Counted from the stretch's first letter, positions 41,275-51,456 are shown. The stretch is DNA of 64,000 nt from SURF-43 sp964628985 (GCA_964628985.1 CAZVNJ010000007.1:22821-86820), one strand, 5' to 3'. Made by a program: numbers and translations. Notes: a model not told the origin generated them from the letters alone.

Positions 41275-43695
41275 CTATCGCGCGGCGAACGAGATGATCT
41301 GCGCTACCCAGGTGCGAGCAGTCGGCAGCGTCGCTGACACGCTCTTCATCCCCGATGTGGTCTGCTCCCCATACCCGGTCTGGATCAGCGCATTCGGGGG
41401 AGCCCCGAGCGTGCCCCCTCGCTGGCCCGCCCTGGTGATCGAGCCACCGAGGCTGACAGCGGGGTCATCCTGCGGACACGCGCAGCCAATGACACCGTAG
41501 TGGTATTGCGTTCCCGGACTCGTGGCGGCGGTCAGGCCAGATGTGACTGCAGTCCCGGTACCGCTCGCGACCGCATGGCGGTCGATGCGCCCCAGCCCTT
41601 GCACCACCTCGTACGAGAGGACAGAAGCGCGCGCGTTCCCGGTGAACGTGACCACGAGCTTCGCCGTGCGGGGCGAGGGCGACTGAAGGTAGAACGTCGC
41701 AAATCGAGGCGTATCGCCGATGCCCGCCACCGACTGGACCGACCCGACGACCGGCACATCGTGCGTGCCCCATTTCACGGACTTGATGGTCCCGCCCGAG
41801 GAGCGCGCTAGGACCGACACGATGAGCGACTCCCCACTCTTCACCGACACATTGGAGATGCTGAGAGAGAGGGAATCCGTCTTGCTCGAGGCGATGCCCT
41901 GCGACCGTCGGACGAACTGGGCCGGAGGGCTAGCGACCGCGGCCGTCGCCGCGGACACCGACGTGCTCGTCCCGGCAAGGCTCGATGCGACGACCGCGAC
42001 TCGCATGGTCTTCCCGAGGTCGGCATCGGTGAGCAGGTAGGACATCTGCGTCGCGCCCGCGATGTCGAGGCAGGCCGCTCCCGTGGCGTCACACCGGCGC
42101 CACTGGTGTGCGTACGCCGGCGCGGGGATCCCTGACCAGGTGCCCGTGCTGGACTCGAGGAGTTGCGACACGACCGCGACCCCGGTGACCACCGGCGGTG
42201 CCGTGGCCACCGGAGCGATGCCGCCGACCACGGTGCTCGGACTCGAGGTCGCGGTGGCCGAACCGGCCGAGTTGGTCGCGACGACTGCGGTGCGGATGCT
42301 CCGCCCGACATCCGCGTCGGACAGGATGTAGGTCTTCGAGACCGCTCCAGCGATCTCGTAACAGGCGCCACCGCTCGGGTCACAGCGCTGCCACTGGTAC
42401 GAGAAGGTCGGCGCGCCGGTCCAGACGCCGTCCGTGGTCACGAGCGCCTGAAGGACAACGGTCGTGCCACTGACCGTGGGGATCGTGGTGTTCGCAGGGA
42501 GTGCACCGGTGACCACGCTGGTCGGCTGAGACACCGCGCTCGTCGTCCCGGCGGTGTTCGTCGCGGTGACGTGTACGCGGAGCGTGCTCCCCACGTCAGC
42601 CGCGCCCAACGAGAAGCCCGGTCCCACCGCTCCGGCGATCGCGGCGCAGGAGCCACCCGCCGCGTCGCAACGGCGCCACTCGTAGGTCAACATCGGCTCA
42701 GGCACGCCGGACCACGTCCCGGATGTTGCGCTCAGGGTTTCGGGGACGGTCGCGAGGCCGCTCACGGTGGGCAGTACCGAGTTGGTTGGCGCCAGGGCGA
42801 TGGCCAGAGTGGGTGCGGGCATGACCGCGTCATACCCCGCGCGCCCGCCTGCCTCAGAGATCGCCATCCCCGTGTAGAAATACTTGGACGGTTTCCCGTA
42901 GGTCCCCCATTTCCAGTACACGGGCTGCGTGGTGGACCCCTCCTGGATGGTGGCCCCCGCGTATGAGGCGTCCGGGGACTCGTAGTCAGTCCCGTCCGGG
43001 TCAAGCCAGAGGCGGAAGTGTCCCTCACTGGTCTTGAGCCATTTGGCCTGCACGACAATCAGCCGAGTGGTGCCGAGCCACTCGCCCACCGGCCAGCTCT
43101 TCACGACGGGAAAGCTGACGGCGCCCGTGGATGCGTTGTATGCCTTGCGCACCAACTTGATGGTCCCGGTGGATGCGTCCAATTGCAGAGAGAACGGCGG
43201 GGACCCCTTCCCCTCGTGCCACTGCATGAAGATCCGGAACGAGTAGCCGTCGCTCCCGAGTTCGTAGTCGCGAGGAATGTGGACATGGGCCCGGTAGAAG
43301 CGGTCGACGTTGTATGGGCGGTTCACGTCCTGGTACTCGGCGCGCGGGCCGCTCGCCACGAACGTATCGCCGGAGCGATATTGCAGCCCGGCCCACTGAT
43401 ACCCCGTGGCAGGCGTGCTGGGCACGAAGCCAAAGTCAGCGTCCGTGATGCCGCCCGCAAGGATCTTCCGGTTGTAGGGGTTCGGCGGGGCCTGCAACAG
43501 CTCGGTGACCGCTTCACCGATCCCGTACCTCCGGTCGAGCACGCAGGGAGTCGAAGCGGAGTCGCAGGCTGCTGCGGTCGGGCGGGACTCAAGGGAGAGG
43601 GCACCGCCGAAAAAGACGCTTGCGATCACGAGGAGCCAATACTGCGACCGATCCCGGGGGCTACTGAGTTCGAGTCTCCGGCCTTGCATATTCAT
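41275..43695 (-). CDS. Secreted heparin-lyase-like protein with Ig-like repeats
   Basis: 806 residues (804 if the second ATG at 43689, with GAGGAG eight bases upstream, is the start). A signal-type helix near residues 20-38 (YWLLVIASVFFGGALSL) is followed by a polysaccharide-lyase/heparin-lyase-I-like jelly roll (about 60-290: PRAEYQDVN, FRIFMQWHEGKG, FRLWLDPDG, YWKWGTYGKP), three Ig-like repeats (303-590) and a C-terminal beta-rich domain of about 210 residues with several Cys. Predicted to bind or cleave a polysaccharide at the cell surface; the glycan cannot be named. It converges on the pilus locus with 54 bases between stops. Confidence 0.72.
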   Translation of the reverse strand: MNMQGRRLELSSPRDRSQYWLLVIASVFFGGALSLESRPTAAACDSASTPCVLDRRYGIGEAVTELLQAPPNPYNRKILAGGITDADFGFVPSTPATGYQWAGLQYRSGDTFVASGPRAEYQDVNRPYNVDRFYRAHVHIPRDYELGSDGYSFRIFMQWHEGKGSPPFSLQLDASTGTIKLVRKAYNASTGAVSFPVVKSWPVGEWLGTTRLIVVQAKWLKTSEGHFRLWLDPDGTDYESPDASYAGATIQEGSTTQPVYWKWGTYGKPSKYFYTGMAISEAGGRAGYDAVMPAPTLAIALAPTNSVLPTVSGLATVPETLSATSGTWSGVPEPMLTYEWRRCDAAGGSCAAIAGAVGPGFSLGAADVGSTLRVHVTATNTAGTTSAVSQPTSVVTGALPANTTIPTVSGTTVVLQALVTTDGVWTGAPTFSYQWQRCDPSGGACYEIAGAVSKTYILSDADVGRSIRTAVVATNSAGSATATSSPSTVVGGIAPVATAPPVVTGVAVVSQLLESSTGTWSGIPAPAYAHQWRRCDATGAACLDIAGATQMSYLLTDADLGKTMRVAVVASSLAGTSTSVSAATAAVASPPAQFVRRSQGIASSKTDSLSLSISNVSVKSGESLIVSVLARSSGGTIKSVKWGTHDVPVVGSVQSVAGIGDTPRFATFYLQSPSPRTAKLVVTFTGNARASVLSYEVVQGLGRIDRHAVASGTGTAVTSGLTAATSPGTQYHYGVIGCACPQDDPAVSLGGSITRAGQRGGTLGAPPNALIQTGYGEQTTSGMKSVSATLPTARTWVAQIISFAAR
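41926..42789 (-). repeat. Three tandem Ig-like repeats in the lyase-like protein
   Basis: Three copies of about 95 residues (303-398, 400-493, 495-590), each with the frame TVSG..., GTWSG-P, Y-WRRCD-GG-C--IAGA, L-DADVG---RV-V-ATN-AG. A Cys pair in each is separated by six or seven residues. Diverged enough that the DNA does not repeat exactly. Confidence 0.85.
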
Positions 43696-44037
43696 ATCTC
43701 CTCTGCGCGGGGCATAACATATCCGTTACAGGGCCGTGAATAATTTGCGCATGGAGAGGCTCTGACGCGCTCCTGCGCACGCCAGATCGATCGATCCGCC
43801 TAGAAACGACTGAGGATTCGAATCGAGTGACTGCTGGCCGCCTGCCTGGGCCCACAGGCAACGTTTAGCACTTGATCAGAGATTGACGGCGAATAGTGTC
43901 CGTCCGCTCGTCATCCGAGTGACCCGCGCGACATGATGCAAAAGGCTCGTTCCCGGCATCACGAATTCCTGTGAGCCACGGGTCGTCGAAGGTTCGCGCA
44001 GGCGAGGGAGCGCAGTCACCACGCCTGGGAGCGGCTG
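43696..44037. other. Intergenic region, slightly AT-richer
   Basis: 342 bases without a supported gene. It holds the ribosome-binding site and presumably the promoter of the lyase-like gene (a TATGTT hexamer on the - strand at 43716-43721 without a clear -35) and a small inverted repeat TGCCTG-GGCCCA-CAGGCA near 43845-43865. No tRNA or other RNA gene was recognised. Confidence 0.45.
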
Positions 44038-47000
44038 CTACCCGTCCGGCGCGTCTCCAGACACCTCGACCAGCCGCGCGAGTGCGTTCACCAACTGCAT
44101 CTGTCGCGGCGTCTTACAGCGGACCTGGAGGAGCGTGGGACTCGCGACGACCATCGCCAGGCACTGCGCCCGGCTGGTGGCGACGTTGAGGCGGTTGAGG
44201 CTGTACAGGAACTCCATGCCCCGCGGGGCCTCGTCGGCTGAACTGGTAGCCATCGAGTAGATCGCGACGGGCGCCTGCTGGCCCTGGAACTTGTCGACGG
44301 TGCCGATGCGCAGGCCCGGCAGTCGCTTGGCCAGTTCCGCGACCTGTGCGTTGTACGGTGTGATCAGCAGGACGTCTGCCGAGGTGAGCGTCTGCCGTCT
44401 GCCCTCTGCGTCAGTCCATGTGGGCGCCGCGCGCAGCAGCGCCTGCACATGGGCCGCGATCGCTTCCGCCTCCGGTGGGGACTCGCTCGAGTAACCGGCA
44501 TGCTCGGCAGGGACGAAGCGGATGCCGGTGCCATGCAGCGGATCGATGCCGGAGAGGTCGAGCGCCTCGCGGCCGGGGTGGGCATGCAGCCGTCCCTCGT
44601 AAAACACTTCGGACGTGTAGGCCGCGATGCGGGGGTGCAGCCGCCACGTCCCATCGAGGAAGAGGCCGAGTGTCGCCGGCATCACGCGTTCCTCGCCGAG
44701 GACGTGCCCCAGCGCCGAACGCTCCGCGCCCTGGGGATGCGTGCCCTGCAGCACCTGGTCGAGTTGCTGCGGGTCGCCGAGGAGCACGAGGTTCGTCGCG
44801 GCGGGCGCAACGGCGACCGCGTCGGCCAGCGCGAACTGTCCCGCTTCGTCGATGAAGAGCACGTCCACACTCTCGCGCATGTCCTCGCGAGCCCACTGCC
44901 ACGCGGTCGCGCCGAGGACGTCCACCTCACCAGCCCGGAGCGCTGCTGTGGCGTCGCCAGCCTCGGCATACGCCGTCGCCCCGGGGTAGGCGGCGGAGTC
45001 GCTACTGGTGCGCTGGCCGATCCGGACGGCCGTCCTCGCCTTCTGCGCGGACTCACCAACCTTTGCGAGCAGTTCCGCGATCACCTTGTGGCTGGGCCCC
45101 GTGACGCCGACGCGCTTCCCGGCGGCGACGAGGTCCACGATCATGTCGCCGCCAACGCTGCTCTTGCCCGACCCTGGCGGGCCCTGGACGGCGAGGTAAC
45201 TCTGGTCCAGTGCGAGCACGAGGCGGCGCGCCGCGGCCTGCACGTCCTCGCCTTCGACTGTCAGCGGGGAGCCCTCGGCCTGTCCTGCCCGCGGCGGTCG
45301 GCGCATAAGGAGGTCGCGCACCGCCCGGTACGGCCCGTCGCCCTCAAGCCCATGGTCGATGACCCACTGCCCGAGCCACCGGAGGCTTTCGGGCTTCGGA
45401 GACGCAGCGAAGTGGTCGTACGGGATCAGTGAGGTCGCCTGTGGCACAGGGACTTTCATCTCGGCGCGTAGGTCGATCGTGCCAGCGTCCTCATCGATCG
45501 CGAAGATGGTCCCTGCCGGCTTTCCATCCTGGTCCCTCGGGTGATCTCCGACACGGAGTTTGTGATCCTGTGGCGGAAAGCGGAACTGGTGGATGTTCGA
45601 GCGTGTGCGCGGCTTTGGGTCGCGCCACGACTTCACGTATGTGAGGAGTCCGAGGGGTTCTGATTCCTCAACCCGCTGCTCGTCCGTGTAGTTTTCGAGG
45701 AGGTCGAAGTAGCGCCACCAGAACGCTCGCTCCTCACGCCGGTAGTACTGCACGAGTTGCGCGAGCAGCCAGCGCCCGCGCTCGTCGTCTCGGAAGGCCT
45801 CGGGGTGCTCGCTGAGGTCTGGCGGCAGCCCGGCCATGATCGCGTCCGCGAGCGCCTGCTCTGCCTGCTGCGCCTCGCTTCCTTCGAGCGCGGGCGCCGC
45901 GATCGGGATTGGGCGCGCGAGCGGCTCACCGAGGTCGTGCTCCAGTGCGGTCCGATGTCCCTCGAGCCATTCGCGCAGGTGCCAGGTGGACAGGCAATCG
46001 TCGCGGTTGTAGCCGGCGATCTCGTCGAGGAGCGCCTCGCCCCGTGCGCTGTCCTCGGCGCCCCCCAGTTCCAGCCAGGTCTCGAACTCGACGATGCTCG
46101 AACCGGCGTCACGCAGGTCGACGTGGCGGGTGTAGCCGTAGAACGGCTCCAGCTTCTTGATCGAGTAGCTCTCTACCGAGGCGCGCACGCCCTGGCGGAC
46201 CGCGCGGTAGAGGTCGACGAATACGTGGCCGCGCAGCAACTGGTCTACCTCCGCCTCCCGCGTCCCGTACCGGCCGGCCAGTCGCTTCACGGCGGTCGTC
46301 TCGTAGGGGGCGTAGTGGTAGACGTGCAGCGCCGGGTCGGCGCTCAGCCGGTCCACCACGAGATCGATGAACGCCTCGAACGCACGGCGCTCACCGGACG
46401 TGGTGACGGTCTTGCCTCCGTCGGGCCGCTCCTCGGTCGCCCAGAACGCGTCGAAGGTAGGCAGCCCGGTGGCATCGAGGCGTCCCGGCTCGATCACCCC
46501 GAACAGATAGTCGAGGCCGTCCACCTCGTCCGACCCGAAGAACGGGTCTCCCTCCATGTCGAAGAAGAGGTCGCCGGGGGATGGCTCGGGCAACATCAGC
46601 AGGCCGCGGCCCGGCTCCAGTACGCCGTCCCGATCCCGCTGCGGCGGGATGCGCTCGGCGAGGTAGGCGCCCTGGCGTTCGCCCTCTACCTGGATGCGCG
46701 CCTGCGCCTGCACCCGGGCGAGTGCCTCGCGGCCGGCGCCCTCGATGCGGTCGGGCAATGGCGAGGCGGGCTCCGCGAGGCCAGTGCGTGTCATGACCTC
46801 GATCCCGTGCAGGCCGCGACGCTGCCGGGATGTCAGGCCGGCCACGAGCGACAGGTCGTCCTGCTCGCGCCACCGCTTGCGACACACCTCGCTCCAGGCG
46901 CAGATGTCGCAATGCTCAACCGGTTCGGGCTCGCTCGCGACCGGGAACGTTGGCTGGCCGGCGTTGAGCAACGCCTCGAACTCGCGGCTGACCGACCGCG

Positions 47001-47589
47001 TATAGGCCGCGAAGTCCGCCACCCGGTAGGACACCTTCTCCTGCGTGACGCCGCCGAGCGCCAGGTGCATCAGCTCCGGCGACTGCCCCTGGATCGCACC
47101 CACCATCTCTGAGTACATCGCGATCTGAAGGACGGCGGAGGACTTCGGCTTTCGCGCGAGCTTCGTGTCCCAGACCTCGTAGCCCCAGTCGCCGAGGCCG
47201 GTGGGTGTCTCCACGCGCCGGAGGAAGTCGGCGTAGCCGAGCCGGCGTCCGTCGAACAACACGGCCTGGTAAATCACCTCGGCGCCCGCGCGCATCGCCT
47301 CAATGGTCTCGTCGCGACGCCGTTTCAGCGCCCCCAGGCGCTCGCCATACGGCAGGTCGCGATCCTGGGCGATCTCGGCCACGGCGACGTCCGGGCCGAT
47401 CTCGCGGAGGAATCGCTGCTCGTGCTCGATGCCGCGTTTGGCGATCCGTTCGAGGACACGGTCGACACGCATCGGGCGGTCGACGAGGCCCGCCGCCGCC
47501 GCCCGCTCGAGGTGCGCCAGGTGGCGGCACTCCATGAAGCCGACGAGGTCGGTCGCGGAATAGACAAGTTGCCCGTCGATCGACTGCAT
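44038..47589 (-). CDS. TM0106-type RecB-like nuclease fused to SF1 helicase
   Basis: 1183 residues. The N-terminal half is a RecB-like/RNase H-like nuclease (YSATDLVGFMECRHLAHLERA, CDICAWSEVCRKRW, FFDMEGDPFF). The C-terminal half is a Dna2/UPF1-like helicase: Walker A GPPGSGKSSVGG near residue 800, VLFIDEAGQFALADAVAV, LLGDPQQLDQ, LLITPYNAQV, GTVDKFQGQQ and LNRLNVATSRAQ. The Cys set CDIC...C could form an Fe-S site. Start ATG 47589 has GGGGGAC before it. Role probably in DNA processing or repair; a defence role is possible but no partner genes are seen. Confidence 0.85.
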   Translation of the reverse strand: MQSIDGQLVYSATDLVGFMECRHLAHLERAAAAGLVDRPMRVDRVLERIAKRGIEHEQRFLREIGPDVAVAEIAQDRDLPYGERLGALKRRRDETIEAMRAGAEVIYQAVLFDGRRLGYADFLRRVETPTGLGDWGYEVWDTKLARKPKSSAVLQIAMYSEMVGAIQGQSPELMHLALGGVTQEKVSYRVADFAAYTRSVSREFEALLNAGQPTFPVASEPEPVEHCDICAWSEVCRKRWREQDDLSLVAGLTSRQRRGLHGIEVMTRTGLAEPASPLPDRIEGAGREALARVQAQARIQVEGERQGAYLAERIPPQRDRDGVLEPGRGLLMLPEPSPGDLFFDMEGDPFFGSDEVDGLDYLFGVIEPGRLDATGLPTFDAFWATEERPDGGKTVTTSGERRAFEAFIDLVVDRLSADPALHVYHYAPYETTAVKRLAGRYGTREAEVDQLLRGHVFVDLYRAVRQGVRASVESYSIKKLEPFYGYTRHVDLRDAGSSIVEFETWLELGGAEDSARGEALLDEIAGYNRDDCLSTWHLREWLEGHRTALEHDLGEPLARPIPIAAPALEGSEAQQAEQALADAIMAGLPPDLSEHPEAFRDDERGRWLLAQLVQYYRREERAFWWRYFDLLENYTDEQRVEESEPLGLLTYVKSWRDPKPRTRSNIHQFRFPPQDHKLRVGDHPRDQDGKPAGTIFAIDEDAGTIDLRAEMKVPVPQATSLIPYDHFAASPKPESLRWLGQWVIDHGLEGDGPYRAVRDLLMRRPPRAGQAEGSPLTVEGEDVQAAARRLVLALDQSYLAVQGPPGSGKSSVGGDMIVDLVAAGKRVGVTGPSHKVIAELLAKVGESAQKARTAVRIGQRTSSDSAAYPGATAYAEAGDATAALRAGEVDVLGATAWQWAREDMRESVDVLFIDEAGQFALADAVAVAPAATNLVLLGDPQQLDQVLQGTHPQGAERSALGHVLGEERVMPATLGLFLDGTWRLHPRIAAYTSEVFYEGRLHAHPGREALDLSGIDPLHGTGIRFVPAEHAGYSSESPPEAEAIAAHVQALLRAAPTWTDAEGRRQTLTSADVLLITPYNAQVAELAKRLPGLRIGTVDKFQGQQAPVAIYSMATSSADEAPRGMEFLYSLNRLNVATSRAQCLAMVVASPTLLQVRCKTPRQMQLVNALARLVEVSGDAPDG

Positions 47590-47829
47590 GACGTCCCCCG
47601 GCGGATGGTAGCCGCCGGCCTCGGTCGCGTCCTCGAGCGGGCACGGATTGTCAGGGTGCTGGGAGCACACACTTGCACCGCGCCACGCCTTCCGCTTGAG
47701 GCAGGGTGCGTGCGCGGACCAGTTCCCGCATCGCCCGGTGCCCTGAGTCTCAGTTCGGTGTGGCCTTCGCCGTCCGTCGGCAGGCAGGTACCGTTGAGAG
47801 AGACGGACCGATGCGGTTGGGAGAGTCCG

Positions 47830-48615
47830 ATGACCACGGAAGATCCGCCCCCGGCCTCGCTGCCCGAGATACCGGTGGTGTCAGAGCGACGCTTCTTTGC
47901 CGGCCCTCAGCCGCGCTGGGAGGAACTGCGGTGGGCGACCGCTGTCTTCCGCGAATTCCTGCGTGGGTTCCGCGTCCTGCACTTTGTCGGACCGTGCGTG
48001 ACGGTGTTCGGGTCCGCGCGACCCGTCGAGGGTCAGCCCACATACGAGCAGGCTCGGGTGGTCGGGAAGAGCCTCGCCCAGCTTGGATTCACCGTGATGA
48101 CCGGGGGCGGCCCCGGGCTGATGGAGGCGGCCAACCGAGGCGCGAAGGAGGCGGGCGGGGTCAGCGTCGGGTGCAACATCCGACTCCCGGCCGAGCAGCA
48201 CCCGAACCGCTACCTGGACACCTGGATCGAATTCCATCACTTCTTCGTCCGCAAGGTCATGCTCGCGAAGTACTCCTATGCGTTCGTGGTCATGCCGGGA
48301 GGGTTCGGGACACTGGACGAAGCCTTCGAGGCCGCCACGCTGGTGCAGACGGGGAAGATCAAGCAGTTCCCCATCGTGTTCATCGGCACCGAGTACTGGG
48401 CGCCGATCCGGCAGATGGTGGAGCGTCAACTGGCCGCGGGGGCGGTCAGCGAGGCCGATGCCGCGCTCCTGACCTTCACGGACTCGGTCGAGGAGGCGAT
48501 GGCGCTGATCGAGGAGGCCGCCCTCGGGCGCCTCGGCCTCGCCCGCACCCCTCCCCCGCTCCGACGCCGGCGCTGGCTCTTCGAGCGAGCCGTCCGCCGC
48601 CCCAGTTCGCGCTGA
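47830..48615 (+). CDS. LOG family protein (TIGR00730-type, lysine decarboxylase-like fold)
   Basis: 261 residues. CVTVFGSARPVEGQPTYEQA, GFTVMTGGGPGLMEAANRGA and the nucleotide motif VVMPGGFGTLDEAFEAATL are the LOG signature. Relatives hydrolyse nucleotide monophosphates to free bases (cytokinin-activating type in plants); the bacterial role is mostly unknown. Start ATG chosen by homology; the frame is open further upstream without good signals. Divergent from the nuclease-helicase and convergent with the glycosyltransferase. Confidence 0.88.
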   Translation: MTTEDPPPASLPEIPVVSERRFFAGPQPRWEELRWATAVFREFLRGFRVLHFVGPCVTVFGSARPVEGQPTYEQARVVGKSLAQLGFTVMTGGGPGLMEAANRGAKEAGGVSVGCNIRLPAEQHPNRYLDTWIEFHHFFVRKVMLAKYSYAFVVMPGGFGTLDEAFEAATLVQTGKIKQFPIVFIGTEYWAPIRQMVERQLAAGAVSEADAALLTFTDSVEEAMALIEEAALGRLGLARTPPPLRRRRWLFERAVRRPSSR

Positions 48616-48623
48616 CGCCGCGG

Positions 48624-50183
48624 CTAGTTCGACCTCGTCTGGTTCTCGCGTTGAGTGGCTACCGAGGTGTCCTGCAGGTGGCAGAGCGCGAAGTGCCCGT
48701 GGTCTGCGCAGCCGTAGCGCTCAGTGATCAGGTCCGCCAGTTCGCTCGGCGGCTCGTGTCCGTACTGCAACACGATCAGCGGCGGGGGCGCCGCGAGCGT
48801 TGCTCTGCTTACCTCATGCTCGCGCGGCGGGATCCCGCCCACGTGAAACGCGACGAGAAACCGAGACGTGGGCACGGCGCGGGTGAGCGGGTAGACCCAG
48901 GCGTTGTTCGACCAGATCAATGCGGGCTGTCCCGCGGCCTCCGAGGCGTCCAGTTCGGCGGCAATCTCCTTCGTCCCCCACCATCCGCCGCCGAAGACAT
49001 CATGGAACGGCTTGATGTCCCGAGTTTGGACGCTCTCCACGAACCCGCGGTAGTAAGCGTCCGCGTAGTCCGAGGATTCCTCCGCCAGGAAAGTCGTCGA
49101 TCCGTTCAGGATCACGAGGAGGAGGGCGGCGATCGCGCCGGCGCCCGCTCCGCGCGCCGCTGTGCGAAGTGGCCGACGCCACCTGAAGGCGACCGAGGCG
49201 AGGCACAGCGCGGCGGGTGGCGCTGCCTGGATGAAGTAATGGTGATACGCGAAGCCGCTCGTCATCGCGCCGGTGAAGGCGAAGCCAAGCCAGATCACGA
49301 AGAGGCCACGGAGTGACCGCCCTCGATCCTCCCAGACCAGCAACACACTGACCGCCAGCGCCACAAGCGAAAGGACGTGCCAGATCACGGGGCGTTCGCT
49401 CGAACCGATGTACGAGAGCTGGTAGCCGAGGTTTGCGTCGTAGAACGCCGGAAGCGCGCCGGCTGCGGCAAAGAACGCGACGAAGACTACCCAGGGGGCG
49501 GCGACCCCGGCGAGAAGCGCGCCAGTGAGCTGCGGCTGGCGGCCGCCACGCACCGTCAGGAACACCAGGAGTGCAGCCACGTCCATGAACGCGACAGGCT
49601 TGAACGCGCTGGCGAGGCCGAACAAGAGGCCCACGAGGAACCACGGTCGCCATGCGTCCGGTCTGCGCTCCACTCGCGTCAGGGTCCGGACGGCCAGCAG
49701 CATCCCTGCGGCGGTCAGCGCCACCATGAAGACCTCGGTGAGCGCCAGCTGCCCCTCGAGCGGTGGCCACGCCATGGCCAGCCCAAACAGCCCGACCGCG
49801 AGGAGGGCTCGCCCCGTGCCGAGGATCGGCCGGCCGAGCAGGAAGAGGCTGACCTGCGTCGCGGCGACGGCGATGGTAGTCAGGGCACGCAGCGCCGCGA
49901 TGCTCTCCCCGAACGTCGCGAGGACGCCGGCATAGAGCAGAAAGATGAGGGGCGGCTTGTGGTCCCAGGCGCCCTCGTAGAGCAGATGGCCATCGAGCAT
50001 CCGCTGCGCCACCGCCGCGAAGATCCCCTCGTCCCCGTACCAGTGCGGCTCAAAGAAGGAGGGCACCCGCAGCAGCGCGGTGGATGCCACCACCACCCCA
50101 AGCGCCACCAGCGGGAGCCAGGGCCGGATAGCACGTTGCCCGCGCTGCGCACGCGGGCGGGTTGTAGTTGTTCCGGTCTTCAC
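48624..50183 (-). CDS. GT39/ArnT-type membrane glycosyltransferase
   Basis: 519 residues with about 11-12 membrane segments. After the first helix comes the conserved acidic loop PHWYGDEGIFAAVAQRMLDGHLLYEGAWDHKPPL, typical of PMT/ArnT enzymes that use polyprenyl-phosphate sugars (the Asp-Glu is the catalytic candidate). A C-terminal soluble part (TKEIAAELDASEAAGQPALIWSNN) lies outside. Acceptor unknown. No other glycan genes adjoin it. Confidence 0.82.
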   Translation of the reverse strand: MKTGTTTTRPRAQRGQRAIRPWLPLVALGVVVASTALLRVPSFFEPHWYGDEGIFAAVAQRMLDGHLLYEGAWDHKPPLIFLLYAGVLATFGESIAALRALTTIAVAATQVSLFLLGRPILGTGRALLAVGLFGLAMAWPPLEGQLALTEVFMVALTAAGMLLAVRTLTRVERRPDAWRPWFLVGLLFGLASAFKPVAFMDVAALLVFLTVRGGRQPQLTGALLAGVAAPWVVFVAFFAAAGALPAFYDANLGYQLSYIGSSERPVIWHVLSLVALAVSVLLVWEDRGRSLRGLFVIWLGFAFTGAMTSGFAYHHYFIQAAPPAALCLASVAFRWRRPLRTAARGAGAGAIAALLLVILNGSTTFLAEESSDYADAYYRGFVESVQTRDIKPFHDVFGGGWWGTKEIAAELDASEAAGQPALIWSNNAWVYPLTRAVPTSRFLVAFHVGGIPPREHEVSRATLAAPPPLIVLQYGHEPPSELADLITERYGCADHGHFALCHLQDTSVATQRENQTRSN

Positions 50184-50413
50184 ATTTCAAGTGTGCGCGA
50201 GGACAGATTGCGCGCCGGACTCGCCGGCGACCTCCGCGGTTACATCGGCGTATCACTCCCCCTGGGCGTGCGTCACTGGAGGGTGAAGGTCGTGTGGATG
50301 CCGGCCTGGTAACGCCCGATCACCGTGGCCTCCCGCGGGTCACTTCGCCCAAAACGCCCGTCGAGTGCCAGTCCGTGTCCGGAGATCGAGGCGCCGGGCG
50401 CGACGATGGAGGC

Positions 50414-51334
50414 ATGCCAGAGCGAAGCGGGAATGCAGCGCCATCACCGTCTGAGTACCGCGAGGAGCCGTGTAAGGCCGCGCTCAGTCGCGTACAGGGG
50501 ATGCCCTTCAGTTGGTCACTGAACCCGTACATGGGGTGCGCCCACCGGTGCACGTTCTGCTATGTCCGCGGCTTCGAACGGCGCGCCGAGCGACCCTCCG
50601 GAGATGCGTACGGTCGGTCCTTGCGCGTGAAGACGAACATCGTGAGCGTCCTGGAGGCCGAGGTGCGCCGCCGCTCGTGGAAGCGAGAGGGCGTAGCCAT
50701 CGGATCAGCGACCGATCCCTACCAGCCGGCGGAGGGTCGTTATCGCCTGACACGCGGGTGCATCCAGGTCCTCAGCCGCTGCCGCACCCCCTTCGAGATC
50801 ATCACTCGCGGGCCGCTGATCGTGCGCGACATGGATGTCCTGGCCGCGGCCTCCGCGCGGGTCGCGGTCACGGTCAACATCTCGATACCCACGCTGGACG
50901 AGGCGGTCTGGCGCCAGACCGAAGTGGGTACGGCACCACCCCGGCAGCGGCTACGGGCGCTGCGCATGCTTGTGGACGCCGGCATTCGCGCCGGTGTCGG
51001 CATGGCCCCGGTGCTGCCCGGGCTGTCGGACCGGCCGGAGCAGTTGATGGAGGTTGTCCGCGCTGCCCGAGACGCCGGCGCGACGCACCTGTGGACGCGG
51101 ACCCTGTACCTGCCGGAAGGCACCCGCGAACACTTTCTGGAACGCCTCGCTCGGGTCTGGCCGGAGGAAGCCGCGCGCTATGCCTCGCTCTACCGCGGCC
51201 GATACCTGGACCGCTCGCTCGACCAGCCCATCCGCCGCCGCGTGCAGCGCCTGGCCCAGGAGGCGGGCATCGGCGATCGACGAGCACATCCGATCGAGCC
51301 GCCGCCCCAGGAGCGTCAGATCGCGCTCCTGTGA
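50414..51334 (+). CDS. Radical SAM protein, SplB/Rv2578c-like
   Basis: 306 residues. SWSLNPYMGCAHRCTFCYVRGFE holds the CxxxCxxC cluster (Cys42, 46, 49). GVAIGSATDPYQPAEGRYRLTRG, FEIITRGPLIVRDMDVL and GVGMAPVLPGLSD follow as in the spore-photoproduct-lyase-like family of unknown reaction. The ATG at 50414 has GGAGG almost touching it, so an upstream GTG could be the true start. Stands alone between the divergent glycosyltransferase and a hairpin region. Confidence 0.83.
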   Translation: MPERSGNAAPSPSEYREEPCKAALSRVQGMPFSWSLNPYMGCAHRCTFCYVRGFERRAERPSGDAYGRSLRVKTNIVSVLEAEVRRRSWKREGVAIGSATDPYQPAEGRYRLTRGCIQVLSRCRTPFEIITRGPLIVRDMDVLAAASARVAVTVNISIPTLDEAVWRQTEVGTAPPRQRLRALRMLVDAGIRAGVGMAPVLPGLSDRPEQLMEVVRAARDAGATHLWTRTLYLPEGTREHFLERLARVWPEEAARYASLYRGRYLDRSLDQPIRRRVQRLAQEAGIGDRRAHPIEPPPQERQIALL

Positions 51335-51456
51335 GCCGGGCCACTGTGCCACCCGCCCAAAGAATTCCTGCGGCAGGCGGTTACCTTTGTCCGGCAGGCG
51401 CGTTCTCTCCTTCCTAGCGAGGCGCCCCGCTATCCACCCACCCGCGAGCCGGAGAC

